A stretch of 64,000 nt of DNA from Rhodobiaceae bacterium UBA4490 (GCA_002389665.1 DGNO01000002.1:753624-817623), one strand, 5' to 3'. Positions 43,820-52,731 are shown, numbered from the stretch's first letter. The notes: generated by a model not told the origin, from the sequence alone. Numbers and translations: made by a program.

Positions 43820-44110
43820 TCAGGGCTTGCGGGAAGAGGCAGCGTTCTGGGCGCTCTCCTCCCCTGCGCCCGGAGCGCTGGAAGGGGAAATGGCGCCCGC
43901 GCCGGGTTTTTTACGGAAAAGCCGTTTTAGCGGGTACCAGACGAACCCCACCAGCGCGAGACCCACCGCTGCAATCAGCGCCAGAATTGTCCCGATGGCC
44001 GATAGGCCCGTCCCCGGCCCCACATAGGCGAAGCTCGTGCCCGGCACGATGAAAAACGCCGAACTGGCTGCCGCCAGGACAAAAAAATCTCTACGCCGCA
44101 TGGCCTTCAT
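43820..44110 (-). CDS. Small exported YVGPG-motif membrane protein
   Basis: A 96-residue protein: a twin-arginine-like signal (RRRDFFVLAA) with cleavage near SFA, then the mature start YVGPGTG, one membrane helix (IGTILALIAAVGLALVGFVWYP) and a basic, Pro/Ser-rich tail. The Y-(V/I)-GPG start followed by a helix and WYPLKRL is a recurrent but uncharacterised pattern. It heads the sulfotransferase operon. ATG 44110 follows AGGAG closely; ATG 44101 is an alternative. Confidence 0.72.
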   Translation of the reverse strand: MKAMRRRDFFVLAAASSAFFIVPGTSFAYVGPGTGLSAIGTILALIAAVGLALVGFVWYPLKRLFRKKPGAGAISPSSAPGAGEESAQNAASSRKP

Positions 44111-44521
44111 TCGCTCCTGAAGAAATGGCACGTCTCACGACTATGTAAACGGCAATATACGCAGAAAGTGCCATAAAAGTGGCGCGAAAAAGGAAGCTCC
44201 AAGGCAGACAAAAATGCCGCAGCCGCCCCTGCTTTCCTCGCCCTGCCCCAGTTCTTGCCGGATGGGCGCTTGACGCCCCCGCCGACCTCCCCGCACACGC
44301 ATCCCACCGGCACGCAAAAGTTGCAAGTTGCAGCCTCACAGGCTCTCACACGAGCTTGATGGAATTGGAAGCAACGTGATTTCCAATCGCCGGACCCCCT
44401 CCCCATTATTTAGAAGCAGAGAGCGCGGTTCCCCCCTTTGCCGCGCCCTGACTGAGTTGAGTGAGTACCTCGTGTGAGTACCCCCGAAAACGTTTCAAAA
44501 AACACTGGATAGGAGAGATCC
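44111..44521 (+). promoter_or_regulatory. Divergent control region; ECF-type promoter with repeated GTGAGTACC before the bufferin operon
   Basis: The 411-bp stretch has no credible gene. At 44461-44469 and 44474-44482 GTGAGTACC occurs twice with 13-bp periodicity, followed by CGAA at 44485-44488. GTACC-N15-CGAA resembles the SigF-type ECF promoter known in front of bufferin-like operons in Caulobacter (GTAACC and CGAA). The start codon lies 33 bases further. No sigma gene is adjacent. Confidence 0.5.
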
Positions 44522-44809
44522 ATGAACCCGAAGACCTCTGCCCTGGCGCTTGCCGGTGCCGTTGCCGCCGCGCTGACGCTGTCGGCGAACACCTCCTTCG
44601 CCGCTGACGCAGCGGGCATGGAAAAGTGCTACGGCATTTCCCTCGCCGGCAAGAACGACTGCGCCGCAGGCCCGGGCACGAGCTGCGCCGGCACGTCGAA
44701 AGTCGATTATCAGGGCGATGCCTGGAAGCTGGTTCCGGCCGGCACCTGCACCGACATCGAAACCCCGTTCGGCCCCGGCAGCCTTGAGCCTGTCGACCGC
44801 CCGGCTTAA
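44522..44809 (+). CDS. bufA1: Bufferin-type RiPP precursor (DUF2282, BufA1-like)
   Basis: A 95-residue exported peptide precursor. The signal peptide runs to about residue 28 (TSFAAD); the mature part has four cysteines (C36, C47, C55, C76) in the DUF2282 pattern EKCYGI, GKNDC, SCAGTS and PAGTC. In bufferins, cysteines are converted to thiooxazoles by the DUF692 enzyme and the exported product binds copper. TAGGAGAGATCC is its ribosome binding site. First gene of the operon bufA1-bufB1-bufC1-doxX. Assigned from family knowledge of bufferin/gig operons. Confidence 0.9.
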   Translation: MNPKTSALALAGAVAAALTLSANTSFAADAAGMEKCYGISLAGKNDCAAGPGTSCAGTSKVDYQGDAWKLVPAGTCTDIETPFGPGSLEPVDRPA

Positions 44810-44839
44810 TTGACGCCCGGACGCCGGAGCCTGTTGCCC

Positions 44840-45814
44840 ATGTCTTATCCCCCTCAGACATCCCCCCCAGCGGCAACCGTGCCCGATCTTTTGATCGGTG
44901 CGAAGAAAGCTCCGGCGTCCACCCCCGCTCCCGCCAAAATTCCCTCCGTCACCGGCGTGGGCCTGAAATCCGATCATTACCGCGACATTCTGGAAGCCGG
45001 CCCTGAGGACATGTCCGCCGCCGGCTGGTTTGAAATCCACGCGGAAAATTACATGGGCGAAGGCGGCGCGCCCCATGCCTATCTCAGCGCCATCCGCGAA
45101 CGCTTTCCCCTGTCCATTCACGGTGTCGGATTATCGCTTGGTAGCAACGGCCCGCTCGATGAAGCGCATCTGAAGCGGCTGAAGGGATTGGTGGAGCGAT
45201 ACCGGCCCGGCCTCATTTCCGAACATCTTGCCTGGTGCAGCGCCGGGGGAACGTTTTTCAACGATCTTTTTCCCGTGCCGCTTACCCATGAAACGCTCCG
45301 GAAAGTCGGCGATCACATCAATCAGACGCAGGATTATCTTTCCCGGCGCATCCTGATCGAAAATCCCTCGACATACCTCAAGACCGTCGACGATGAGATG
45401 AGCGAGCCGGAATTTCTGGAATTCCTGAGCGAGCGCACCGGCTGCGGCATCCTGCTCGACCTCAATAATGTCGCCGTCTCCTGCGCCAACAAGGCCGAAA
45501 GCACGGCGGATTATCTTGCGCATTTCCCGGGTTCCGAAGTCGGCGAGATTCATCTGGCCGGTCACAGCATCGATACAGGCCATGATTGGGAGCTGCGTAT
45601 CGACGATCACGGCAGCCGGGTCAGCGAAGAAGTCTGGGCACTGTTCCAGGCCTTTTGCGAGCGCTGGGGTCCCCGGCCCACCCTGATCGAATGGGATACG
45701 GACGTACCCGCCTTCCCCGTCCTTTTGGAAGAAGCAGGCAAAGCACGCGAGATCATGCAGAACGCGGCGGCCTTCGGCCCCCTCATGGGAAATTCCCATG
45801 CCGTCACTCGCTGA
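44840..45814 (+). CDS. bufB1: DUF692 multinuclear non-heme iron oxidative enzyme (MNIO), BufB1-like
   Basis: A 324-residue TIM-barrel enzyme of the MbnB/BufB family, which uses two or three iron ions and oxygen to remodel cysteine side chains. Metal-binding landmarks are visible: FEIHAENYMG, SIHGVGLSLG, ISEHLAWC, LIENPSTYL, LLDLNNVAVS, EIHLAGHS, DDHGSRVSEEVW and LIEWDTDVP. The ATG at 44840 is preferred; TTG 44810 directly after the precursor stop is possible. Its end overlaps bufC1 by 17 bases. Confidence 0.93.
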   Translation: MSYPPQTSPPAATVPDLLIGAKKAPASTPAPAKIPSVTGVGLKSDHYRDILEAGPEDMSAAGWFEIHAENYMGEGGAPHAYLSAIRERFPLSIHGVGLSLGSNGPLDEAHLKRLKGLVERYRPGLISEHLAWCSAGGTFFNDLFPVPLTHETLRKVGDHINQTQDYLSRRILIENPSTYLKTVDDEMSEPEFLEFLSERTGCGILLDLNNVAVSCANKAESTADYLAHFPGSEVGEIHLAGHSIDTGHDWELRIDDHGSRVSEEVWALFQAFCERWGPRPTLIEWDTDVPAFPVLLEEAGKAREIMQNAAAFGPLMGNSHAVTR

Positions 45815-46628
45815 TTTTCAGCGCAATTTCGTGCGCGCCCTCCAGTCCTCTCCCAATCATTCGCTACGCCGGCGCATGAGCGCGCCGGGCGGTGCGCCGC
45901 TGGAGCAGCGCTTCGCCGTTTACCGCAACAATGTCTATCACTCGCTGACCGAGGCCTTGAGCGCGGCCTTTCCCGTGATCCGCCGTCTGGTGGGCGATGA
46001 GTTTTTCAAGATAACGGCGCGCACCTTTCTCGACCGCGAAATGCCGGGCCGCCCGACACTGATTGGCTATGGGGAGGGTTTCCCCGAATTTCTGGAAAGC
46101 TTCCCGCCCGCCCAGAACCTGGCATATCTCGGCGATGTGGCGCGGCTTGAGCTTACCTATCTCAGCGCCTATCACGCCGCCGACGCCGAGGCGCTGAGCG
46201 GAGAAGCCTTTGCGCAAATCCCGCCCGAGGCGCTGGAGACGGCGCGGATCACGCTGCATCCGGCGCTGCGCCTCATAACCTCGCCCTATCCTGTTTTCGA
46301 CATCTGGCAAGCCAATCAGGACGGCGCGGCAGCGCCCGATAAACCCATCAAACTTGCCCATGCCGGCCAATGCGGGCTCTGCGCCCGACCCACACTGTCC
46401 GTTATCCTGAGCATTTTGCCCGAAGGGGAATATGCTTTTTTCAGCGCGCTGAAAGAGAGAGCGCCGCTTGGCGAGGCGGCAGGAAGCGGCGCAGAGGTGG
46501 ATCAAGATTTCGATCTTGCCGGCGCGCTTGCCCGCGCTTTTCAGCTCGGCCTTTTCGCCAAAATCGAAGGGCCCGGCATTCCTCTCTCCTCCCCCCAAGG
46601 ACGCACCAAGGACCCAGCCAAGGACTAA
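45798..46628 (+). CDS. bufC1: DUF2063 partner protein, BufC1-like
   Basis: A 276-residue DUF2063 protein, the usual partner of DUF692 enzymes that recognises the precursor and delivers it for modification. The N-terminal DUF2063 helical domain is recognised from [18 protein letters not shown] and [14 protein letters not shown]. The C-terminal half is more variable and includes a CGLC pair. Overlapping translation with bufB1 supports complex formation. Confidence 0.88.
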   Translation: MPSLADFQRNFVRALQSSPNHSLRRRMSAPGGAPLEQRFAVYRNNVYHSLTEALSAAFPVIRRLVGDEFFKITARTFLDREMPGRPTLIGYGEGFPEFLESFPPAQNLAYLGDVARLELTYLSAYHAADAEALSGEAFAQIPPEALETARITLHPALRLITSPYPVFDIWQANQDGAAAPDKPIKLAHAGQCGLCARPTLSVILSILPEGEYAFFSALKERAPLGEAAGSGAEVDQDFDLAGALARAFQLGLFAKIEGPGIPLSSPQGRTKDPAKD

Positions 46629-46633
46629 AACCC

Positions 46634-47104
46634 ATGACCGACACACGCCTCACCCAAGCCCAGGGAAGCGGCCCCGCCGCTCTCGTCTCCAGCCTGATCG
46701 CCCTTGCAGAACGCGTCCCCGCCTCGGTTTACGCGCTTGCCATGCGCGCCGCGATCGCCTCCGTGTTCTTCCTCTCCGGCCGCACCAAGGTGGAAGGGTT
46801 TCTCACGCTGAAGTCGAGCACGTTTTATCTCTTCGAACATGAATATGCGCTGCCGGTGATCTCTTCCTCGCTTGCCGCGCATCTAGCGACCTATGCCGAG
46901 CACCTCTTCCCAGCTCTGCTGGTGATCGGCCTTGCCAGCCGCTTTTCCGCCGCCGCGCTCCTTACCATGACGCTGGTCATTCAGATTTTCGTTTATCCGG
47001 GCGCCTGGTCCACGCACCTCCTCTGGGCCTCGATCCTGCTTTACCTCATCGCCCGCGGCCCCGGCGCACTCTCGCTCGATCATGCGATTGCCCGGCGCAT
47101 GTGA
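46634..47104 (+). CDS. DoxX family membrane protein of the bufferin operon
   Basis: A 156-residue protein with four membrane segments in the DoxX pattern ([45 protein letters not shown], and two C-terminal helices). DoxX proteins end gig and bufferin operons and probably serve in quinone-linked oxidoreduction. Five bases after bufC1. Confidence 0.86.
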   Translation: MTDTRLTQAQGSGPAALVSSLIALAERVPASVYALAMRAAIASVFFLSGRTKVEGFLTLKSSTFYLFEHEYALPVISSSLAAHLATYAEHLFPALLVIGLASRFSAAALLTMTLVIQIFVYPGAWSTHLLWASILLYLIARGPGALSLDHAIARRM

Positions 47105-47166
47105 TCGCCCGGCGCCTATGATCGCCCTGCATTTGGACGGCGCTTGAGACTCCCACAAGCGCCGCA

Positions 47167-47209
47167 GCGCCTCTTCCTGCCAGATTTAGCCCCAGGCCGG
47201 AAGAGGCGC
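47167..47209. terminator. Hairpin between convergent bufferin operon and hypothetical gene
   Basis: GCGCCTCTTCC and GGAAGAGGCGC form a perfect 11-bp stem around a 21-base loop. No T-run follows on either strand, so it may be a rho-dependent end or an RNA-stabilising structure. Confidence 0.5.
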
Positions 47210-47228
47210 GCCCTTGCAGGAAAATCCC

Positions 47229-47900
47229 TCAGCTTCCACCCGCAAAGCGGGCTTTGAACTCAATCTCCAAGATGCAACTTTGCGGCGAAAGTCCGCTGCC
47301 TTCCGCAGGCGCCGCATAATAATCCCCCTCCAGCGCCACATGAGCGCGCGCAGGTTCAGGATAAGGCGCGCGGTAAGCGGCGATATCGTTCGTGACGGCC
47401 GGCCTGATATCGATAGGCCACTGAACTGCGCTCTCATCGAGATAGTATCGCCCGCCAAGAGGCGTTTCATGCCAATGGGACGCGGGCGGCCGTTCGGCTT
47501 CGAAAGGATCGCTCATCCGGCCATAGGTCATTTCAAGCGCGGCAAGCACAGCGCTAAAGCCTTGCGCGCAGGCGGAAGGCGCCTTGCCGCCCGCCACATG
47601 CTTCAAACTGAGAACGCCAAGCCGCCCGCCCGGCGCGAAAATCGCCACCGGCTCGAACATCCTGCCTGCTACCTCCGCCCGCTCATCGCTTAAAAGCCAG
47701 CAGCTCTTTTCCGGAAGCTGCGCCTTGCATTCCTTAACGCTTGCCGCCCTCCAGCTTACGCCGGGAGAGGCGGCGAGCGTTTCTTCCAGTTCCATGCCAG
47801 GCGTAAGCCCCCGCCAACCGGGCCCCTCAGCCCGCACGCTGCCCGCCGCGCAGAACAGCGCCAGAACCGCCGCAAACGCACCTTTCGCAATCTCCTTCAT
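47229..47900 (-). CDS. Secreted hypothetical protein
   Basis: A 223-residue protein with a signal peptide cleaved near VRAEG. The mature part begins with WRGLTPGMELEE, contains six cysteines likely to form disulfides, and has a TYGRMSD segment in the middle. The same overall pattern (W, then GM-x-L/E-E, a central C, then YG) occurs in the protein at 53318-53917, so the two are probably distant paralogues of an unknown periplasmic fold. ATG overlaps the preceding gene by 4 bases. Confidence 0.75.
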   Translation of the reverse strand: MKEIAKGAFAAVLALFCAAGSVRAEGPGWRGLTPGMELEETLAASPGVSWRAASVKECKAQLPEKSCWLLSDERAEVAGRMFEPVAIFAPGGRLGVLSLKHVAGGKAPSACAQGFSAVLAALEMTYGRMSDPFEAERPPASHWHETPLGGRYYLDESAVQWPIDIRPAVTNDIAAYRAPYPEPARAHVALEGDYYAAPAEGSGLSPQSCILEIEFKARFAGGS

Positions 47901-48283
47901 GAGGGTCCCGCATAGCGGTTGAGGACCCAGCGGTACCCAAGCCCGATGAGCAGGCAGGGAAGAGAGAAAGGCAGCGCCACCATGAAAAGCCCGATGGCGA
48001 GCATCGGCAGGTTGAAGGGCGAGAGCACATTGATCGCGAGAAACGCGCTGATGAGCGGGGCAAGCGCCCCGGCGGCACCGGCGCGCGCGAAAGAGACGGG
48101 CGGGCGCATCAGGGCCCAGGAGATAAATCCGCCGAAAAAGGCAGACAGCGCGAGAAAGGCGGGAAAGTCGAACATATCCGGCGTCCCGATGCCCATATCC
48201 GCGCTTGCCGCGAGCATAAGCAACCCGGCGGTCAGCGCCCCTATAAGCCCGAAGCCGAGCGCGTGGAGATACCGTTCATCCAT
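47897..48283 (-). CDS. Hypothetical inner-membrane protein
   Basis: A 128-residue protein with four hydrophobic segments and short loops. No family recognised. The start MDERYLH follows AAAGGGGCC. It leads a two-gene unit with the secreted protein downstream, joined by an ATGA overlap. The frame continues upstream on the minus strand across the regulator gene, but that extension is antisense to it and rejected. Confidence 0.7.
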   Translation of the reverse strand: MDERYLHALGFGLIGALTAGLLMLAASADMGIGTPDMFDFPAFLALSAFFGGFISWALMRPPVSFARAGAAGALAPLISAFLAINVLSPFNLPMLAIGLFMVALPFSLPCLLIGLGYRWVLNRYAGPS

Positions 48284-48349
48284 GGCGGCCCCTTTCACTC
48301 CTGCACCTTTTAGCCAAGGCCGAGACTGGGATGGCATTTTACACCCGGC

Positions 48350-48369
48350 AACTAGTACAATTGCCGTAA
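48350..48369 (+). promoter_or_regulatory. Copy A of a 20-bp motif shared with 55031-55050
   Basis: AACTAGTACAATTGCCGTAA, matching copy B at 17 of 20 bases. It lies 56 bases before the proposed start of the LuxR-type regulator, suggesting autoregulation. Confidence 0.45.
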
Positions 48370-48424
48370 TATGAACGCGGCGCATTCGCTGGCAGATTTG
48401 GGGCAACGCAACCTGGAGAGTAAA

Positions 48425-49042
48425 GTGCGCAGCGGCCGCATCATTATTGCAGATGACCATCCGGTGTTCCGGGATGGCTTGAGACGGATCGTGCAAAAAG
48501 CCTGTCCGTCGGCCGAGATCGTCGAGGCGGATACGTTCGAAGGCGTCGAGGAACTTGCCGAAGGGGGCGAGAGCGCGCCGGACACCTTCGTGCTCGATCT
48601 CTCCTTTCCCGGTTTCGAGCAGGCCGCCTCGATCAGCAAATTGCGCCGCGCCTATCAGCAATCCTCCATCATCATCGTTTCCATGAGCGATGATCCGGCA
48701 ACGATCGAGACGGTCATGGCGGCAGGCGCCGACGGCTTTATCGGCAAGGCGGTGCTGCCCGGGGAAATCGGCGAGGCGATCAAAGCCATTCAGGAAGGCG
48801 AGATCATCGTCAAACGGGTTTCCGACGGCCCGGCGCAGCGCGAGGACCCGTTTGCCCATTTGCCGCCCCGCCAGCTCGAAGTGCTGCGCTTCATCGCGCA
48901 AGGCAAGTCCAACAAGGAAATTGCCCGCGAGCTCGACATTTCTCCCTTTACGGTCAGGGTGCACGTCTCCGCGCTTTTGCGCGCGCTCAACGTCTCCTCC
49001 CGCGCAGCAGCGGCAGCCCTCGCTGCCGAAGCCGGGTACTAA
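48425..49042 (+). CDS. LuxR/NarL-type response regulator
   Basis: A 205-residue two-domain regulator. The receiver has the acidic pair in IIADDHP, the phospho-acceptor aspartate in FVLDLSFPG and the conserved lysine in IGKAV. The C-terminal LuxR-type helix-turn-helix is seen as [23 protein letters not shown] chose GTG 48425 because GGAG lies 6 bases upstream; ATG 48371 lacks a ribosome binding site and sits next to the 20-bp motif. It is convergent with a hybrid histidine kinase, 5 bases apart, which is its probable partner. Confidence 0.88.
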   Translation: MRSGRIIIADDHPVFRDGLRRIVQKACPSAEIVEADTFEGVEELAEGGESAPDTFVLDLSFPGFEQAASISKLRRAYQQSSIIIVSMSDDPATIETVMAAGADGFIGKAVLPGEIGEAIKAIQEGEIIVKRVSDGPAQREDPFAHLPPRQLEVLRFIAQGKSNKEIARELDISPFTVRVHVSALLRALNVSSRAAAAALAAEAGY

Positions 49043-49047
49043 GCGCG

Positions 49048-50847
49048 CTACTGGGCGGCCGTGCGGCCTGCCTCCATCATCAGCTTTTGCGCCGTGATCG
49101 TGGAGCGCAGCTGCGCCGGGCGCACGGGTTTGGCAATCACCGGCACCGCGTCATCGCCAAGCTGCTTGCGCACTTCTTCCTCGCCATGGCCGGTGATGAT
49201 GACGGCGGGAATATCCGCCCCTTCCAAAGCGCGGATATCTTTCAGGCACTGCGCCGCCGTATAATCGCCGCCAAGATCGAAATCCGTCACGATAAGATCG
49301 CAGCCGGTTCTCTCCTCCGGCAGGCGCGAGGCTTCCGAAACCACGCAGCCCCATTTTGCAAGCAGCATGGCGGTTGCCGCGAGCACGCTTTCATCATCAT
49401 CGATCAGCAGGATATGAAGCCCCCGCAAAGGATGCGCCGGCAAAGCCGGGCCCTGGCGCGGCCCGGCGCCGCGCGCACCGGCCAGGGCGAGCCCGTCGAT
49501 CATGACGCGTGTGCCCTGCCCGCGCACGGAGCGCACCTTCACCTCAAGGCCTTGTAGCGCGGCAAGGCGGCGGACGATGGAAAGCCCGAGCCCCAGCCCT
49601 TCCTGCGCCCGCTGGGCCGGCTCGTCGACGCGGTAGAACTCATCGAAAATCTTGGCGACATCCGCTTGAGGAATGCCGGGGCCCTGATCGCAGATTTCAA
49701 CGCTCAAGCGGCCGCCCCGCCGCCGGCAGCCGATCAGCACCTTGCTGCCGGGCGCATATTTGATCGCGTTGGAAACGATATTCTGCACCATCGTGGCGAG
49801 CAGCGCCGGGTCCACGCTGACCCAAAGATCGCAGGGCACACGGGTAAGGCGAATGCCTGCATGACCGGCAAGCTGCGCATTCTGCCGCGCCACATCTTCC
49901 AGAACCTCGCCGATCGCGACGGGCACGAGCTTCGCCTCCACCTTGCCGACATCAAGCGCGGCAATATCGAGCAGCGAACGGAAAAGCCCTGAAACACTGT
50001 GCAGCGAGCGGTCGATATTATCGACCATTTGCTGTTCTTCCGCGCCGAGCCCGGCATCGCGCAGGCAGGCGGTGAAAAGGCTGATCGCGTGAATGGGCTG
50101 GCGCAAATCATGGCTTGCCTGCGCCAGGAAACGGGATTTCGAGAGGTTCGCCTCTTCCGCATCCCGGCGCGCGAGATCAAGCTCGCGGGTGATTTCCGTC
50201 ATCTCCACCAATTGCCTGTCAAGACGGCGGGTCAGTTCCACATTGGAAAGCAGAAAATCGTTCATCCGCACGGAAAGGATGGTCAGGATCAGCGCATAAA
50301 GAACGATGAGCGAGGCATTCACCGCGGAAGGCGGGAAATTGGCATGCATGAAATGCGCGCCCGCCAGAAGCGGAATGGAGGTCCACAGGCTGATGAAACA
50401 GGAGCGCAGCATCGCATGCTGGGAGGAGACGGCGCCGAGCGCCGTGCCGCCCAGCGCCAGCGTATAAATGAGCAGCACCTGAAAAGAGCCTTGCGCGGCG
50501 CCGAAGGCCCCACCGCCCCAGAACAGCCCGACCAGCGCCGTGAGCGCGCTATGGGCCCAGCCCGCTTTCAGCGCCAAGGGTAAAGGCACCGGCTGGCGGC
50601 TGACATAGACCCGGCAGAGCGCAGCAAGACTTGCGGAAAGCACCGCCATGCCCGCGCCCCAGAACAGCACCCAGGGCGCATAATCGAAACTATACGCCAG
50701 AAAGAAGCTTGTCAGCGCGATGACGCCCATATGCACGACCCAGCCCTGGAAGCCGAGATCGAATAGATAATCGAGCTGCCATTTCTCGACCGAGGCAATG
50801 CGCCGGCGCGCCTCGCGCAGCCGGTCTTTCGTGCTTTGTGCGCTCAC
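49048..50847 (-). CDS. Hybrid histidine kinase with membrane sensor and C-terminal receiver
   Basis: A 599-residue kinase. The first 215 residues hold about six or seven membrane segments without a large loop, followed by a coiled coil, the phospho-acceptor box SHDLRQPIHAISLF, and the ATP-binding domain (NAIKYAPGS, CDQGPGIP, GLGLGLSIVRRL). A receiver ends the protein (LLIDDDESV, IVTDFDLGG with the phospho-acceptor aspartate, and lysine in AKPVRP). GTG 50847 is preferred after GGGGATGAGAAC. Convergent with the LuxR-type regulator; signal unknown. Confidence 0.92.
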   Translation of the reverse strand: MSAQSTKDRLREARRRIASVEKWQLDYLFDLGFQGWVVHMGVIALTSFFLAYSFDYAPWVLFWGAGMAVLSASLAALCRVYVSRQPVPLPLALKAGWAHSALTALVGLFWGGGAFGAAQGSFQVLLIYTLALGGTALGAVSSQHAMLRSCFISLWTSIPLLAGAHFMHANFPPSAVNASLIVLYALILTILSVRMNDFLLSNVELTRRLDRQLVEMTEITRELDLARRDAEEANLSKSRFLAQASHDLRQPIHAISLFTACLRDAGLGAEEQQMVDNIDRSLHSVSGLFRSLLDIAALDVGKVEAKLVPVAIGEVLEDVARQNAQLAGHAGIRLTRVPCDLWVSVDPALLATMVQNIVSNAIKYAPGSKVLIGCRRRGGRLSVEICDQGPGIPQADVAKIFDEFYRVDEPAQRAQEGLGLGLSIVRRLAALQGLEVKVRSVRGQGTRVMIDGLALAGARGAGPRQGPALPAHPLRGLHILLIDDDESVLAATAMLLAKWGCVVSEASRLPEERTGCDLIVTDFDLGGDYTAAQCLKDIRALEGADIPAVIITGHGEEEVRKQLGDDAVPVIAKPVRPAQLRSTITAQKLMMEAGRTAAQ

Positions 50848-50948
50848 GTTCTCATCCCCAAAACGTGCCTCAAGTCTGCCTGCGGCAAGGCCGGGGCTCA
50901 AGAAACATTCGCCCGCATCGTTAAGGCGCGTTTGGCCTGCAGGCGCTG

Positions 50949-51452
50949 CTAGGGAGAAAGACAGGCTTTGAGATTGCCGATCGCCTCATCCGCGCCGTCG
51001 AGCGAGAAGCGCGCCGCCACGTCCCCGCGGTAAATCACCTGAAGCCGTTTCCCCTGCCGCATTTTTTCCACGTAAAAAACAGGCGGCATGGCGCTGCTGA
51101 GGCAGCCATGTTCGCCGCCGAAACATTCGAAGCTCTGATCGAAGAGCGCCTCATCCACCGCAAGCTGCATGAGAAGGGGGCCGGCAAGCTCCGGCGGCGC
51201 CTCGCTTTGCACGGGATCGGGGAAAAGCCCGAAAGCCGGCCCGCCGCCATTGCCACATTCCACCTCGAACCGCTGACCCGCATCGTTTTGCGTATAGGCG
51301 ATACCTTCAAGGCCGGGGCGCGACTCATAGATCCAGGCGCCGCTCTCAACGATGCGCGCTTCTTCCGGCACGCAGGCAAAAAGCCCGCCGCTTGCCAGCA
51401 CCAGGAAACCCCGCAAAACCGCCTTGCCCGTCACTCTCATCATCGCACCCAT
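50949..51452 (-). CDS. Putative lipoprotein of unknown function
   Basis: A 167-residue exported protein. The N-terminus has a signal with the lipobox-like sequence GLFAC, so Cys-lipidation is likely. The mature part has further cysteines (ECGN, FECF, HGCL, KACL) that could form disulfides. No family recognised. Starts at 51452, 51443 and 51440 are all possible and none has a clear ribosome binding site. Confidence 0.68.
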   Translation of the reverse strand: MGAMMRVTGKAVLRGFLVLASGGLFACVPEEARIVESGAWIYESRPGLEGIAYTQNDAGQRFEVECGNGGGPAFGLFPDPVQSEAPPELAGPLLMQLAVDEALFDQSFECFGGEHGCLSSAMPPVFYVEKMRQGKRLQVIYRGDVAARFSLDGADEAIGNLKACLSP

Positions 51453-51618
51453 CGCCGCACCGGCCTTTCAGCGCAAGCTTGCCCGGGAGGACGCACAAAG
51501 GCGATTACGCCAAATGTGCTAGTCGTCCTGCAGCCGGCACCGGCTCAGCGCCATAGGATAAAAAACACCTTCAAATCCGCCCGGACCGCCCACGAAAAAC
51601 CCTACTTTTTGGCGGTTT

Positions 51619-51649
51619 TTTGCAGATGCTCCTTATTGATTTGCAGATG
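51619..51649. repeat. Direct repeat TTTGCAGATG, two copies 21 bp apart
   Basis: Copies at 51619-51628 and 51640-51649 are spaced by two helical turns, in the 329-bp non-coding stretch 51453-51781 upstream of the DUF4142-cupredoxin pair. I see nothing else recognisable there. Confidence 0.35.
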
Positions 51650-51781
51650 ATCCGGGAGCGCGCCCGCTCAATTGATTACTTCTCCCGCCCCGCCCAATCT
51701 CCTCCCCGTCGACGGATGCAGCAATCCCTTCAGGTCCTGCCGATCCGACAGACATGAAACGAACCGGGAAAGGAACTCTCC

Positions 51782-52309
51782 GTGATTAACAAGAAAACCT
51801 GTGCGGCTGCCCTCGTGGCCTTCACCTTCTCCATGCCGGCTGTTGCCGAAGAGCCGATGAACGATCTGGAAATCGCACACACCGCCTATACGGCCGGTCA
51901 GATCGACATCCGCTATGCGCATCTGGCGCTGGCCCTCTCGCAGAACGAAGACGTGCGCGCCTTCGCCGCCACGATGGTCCGCGACCACACAGCTGTGAAC
52001 GACGCTGCCGGCGCGCTCATCACCGAGCTCAACGTGACGCCCCAGGATAATGCCCTCAGCCAGGCGCTGGTGAAAGGTGCTGGCGAGAAAGTCGAAGAGC
52101 TGACCGGCCTGCGCGGCAAAGCCTTCGACTGTGCTTACGCAACGAACGAGCTCGGCTACCACCAGGTCGTCAACCAGACCGTGGAAGGCAAGTTCATTCC
52201 GAACACCACCGTCGAGCCGCTCAAAGACCTGCTGACGGACGCGCTTGCCACGTTCAAACAGCATGAAAAACATGCTGAAAACATGGTCAGCGGCCTGAAG
52301 TGCTCGTAA
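51782..52309 (+). CDS. DUF4142-type exported ferritin-like protein
   Basis: A 175-residue protein with a signal peptide ending at AVAEE and a four-helix bundle of the DUF4142 kind (IAHTAYTAGQIDIRYAHLAL, FAATMVRDHTAVND, CAYATNELGYHQ). Family function is poorly known; periplasmic metal or stress roles have been suggested. GTG start at 51782 with AAAGGAAC upstream. Its end overlaps the cupredoxin start by 10 bases, indicating a functional pair. Confidence 0.85.
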   Translation: MINKKTCAAALVAFTFSMPAVAEEPMNDLEIAHTAYTAGQIDIRYAHLALALSQNEDVRAFAATMVRDHTAVNDAAGALITELNVTPQDNALSQALVKGAGEKVEELTGLRGKAFDCAYATNELGYHQVVNQTVEGKFIPNTTVEPLKDLLTDALATFKQHEKHAENMVSGLKCS

Positions 52310-52656
52310 AGCGCACATATACCCGCAGGCAGGCCGGCGCCCTTCTGGGTGCCGGCTTCGCCGCGCTTTTCCTCTCCGGTGCCCCGCGCGCCGGCGAAGC
52401 GCCGCGCACCCACAAGATCGATATAAGGAAGTTCAAATTCGCGCCCGCCGCGCTGATCATCAAAGCCGGCGACAGCGTGGAATGGACCAACCACGATATC
52501 GCCCCCCACACCGCCACCGATGAGGAAGGCGACTGGGACACAGGCACGCTCTCCCGCAGCCAAAGCGCCACCCTCACCTTCAAGACGCCCGGCACCTACA
52601 GCTATTTCTGCGCCTTCCACCCGCAAATGACGGCCACGCTTACCGTCGAGGCGTGA
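52300..52656 (+). CDS. Cupredoxin (amicyanin/plastocyanin-like) blue copper protein
   Basis: A 118-residue exported copper protein. The N-terminus is Tat-like (TRRQAGALLGAG). The type-1 copper ligands are complete: His in NHDIAPHTAT, and Cys, His and Met in YFCAFHPQM. It would carry single electrons in the periplasm. GTG start inside the end of the DUF4142 gene. Confidence 0.92.
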   Translation: MLVKRTYTRRQAGALLGAGFAALFLSGAPRAGEAPRTHKIDIRKFKFAPAALIIKAGDSVEWTNHDIAPHTATDEEGDWDTGTLSRSQSATLTFKTPGTYSYFCAFHPQMTATLTVEA

Positions 52657-52731
52657 GATTAGTGCATCTGTCTTAATTCCCTGACGTCTGAAAGCAGACC
52701 AAGCTGGCCTCTGAAACGATGAAAGAGGCAG

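Noticed and set aside
44461..44482. Short CRISPR-like repeat
   Set aside because: Only two 9-base copies with a 4-base gap next to a promoter; no array and no cas genes in the window.
48284..48964. Long minus-strand extension of the membrane protein at 47897
   Set aside because: It is antisense to the LuxR-type response regulator.
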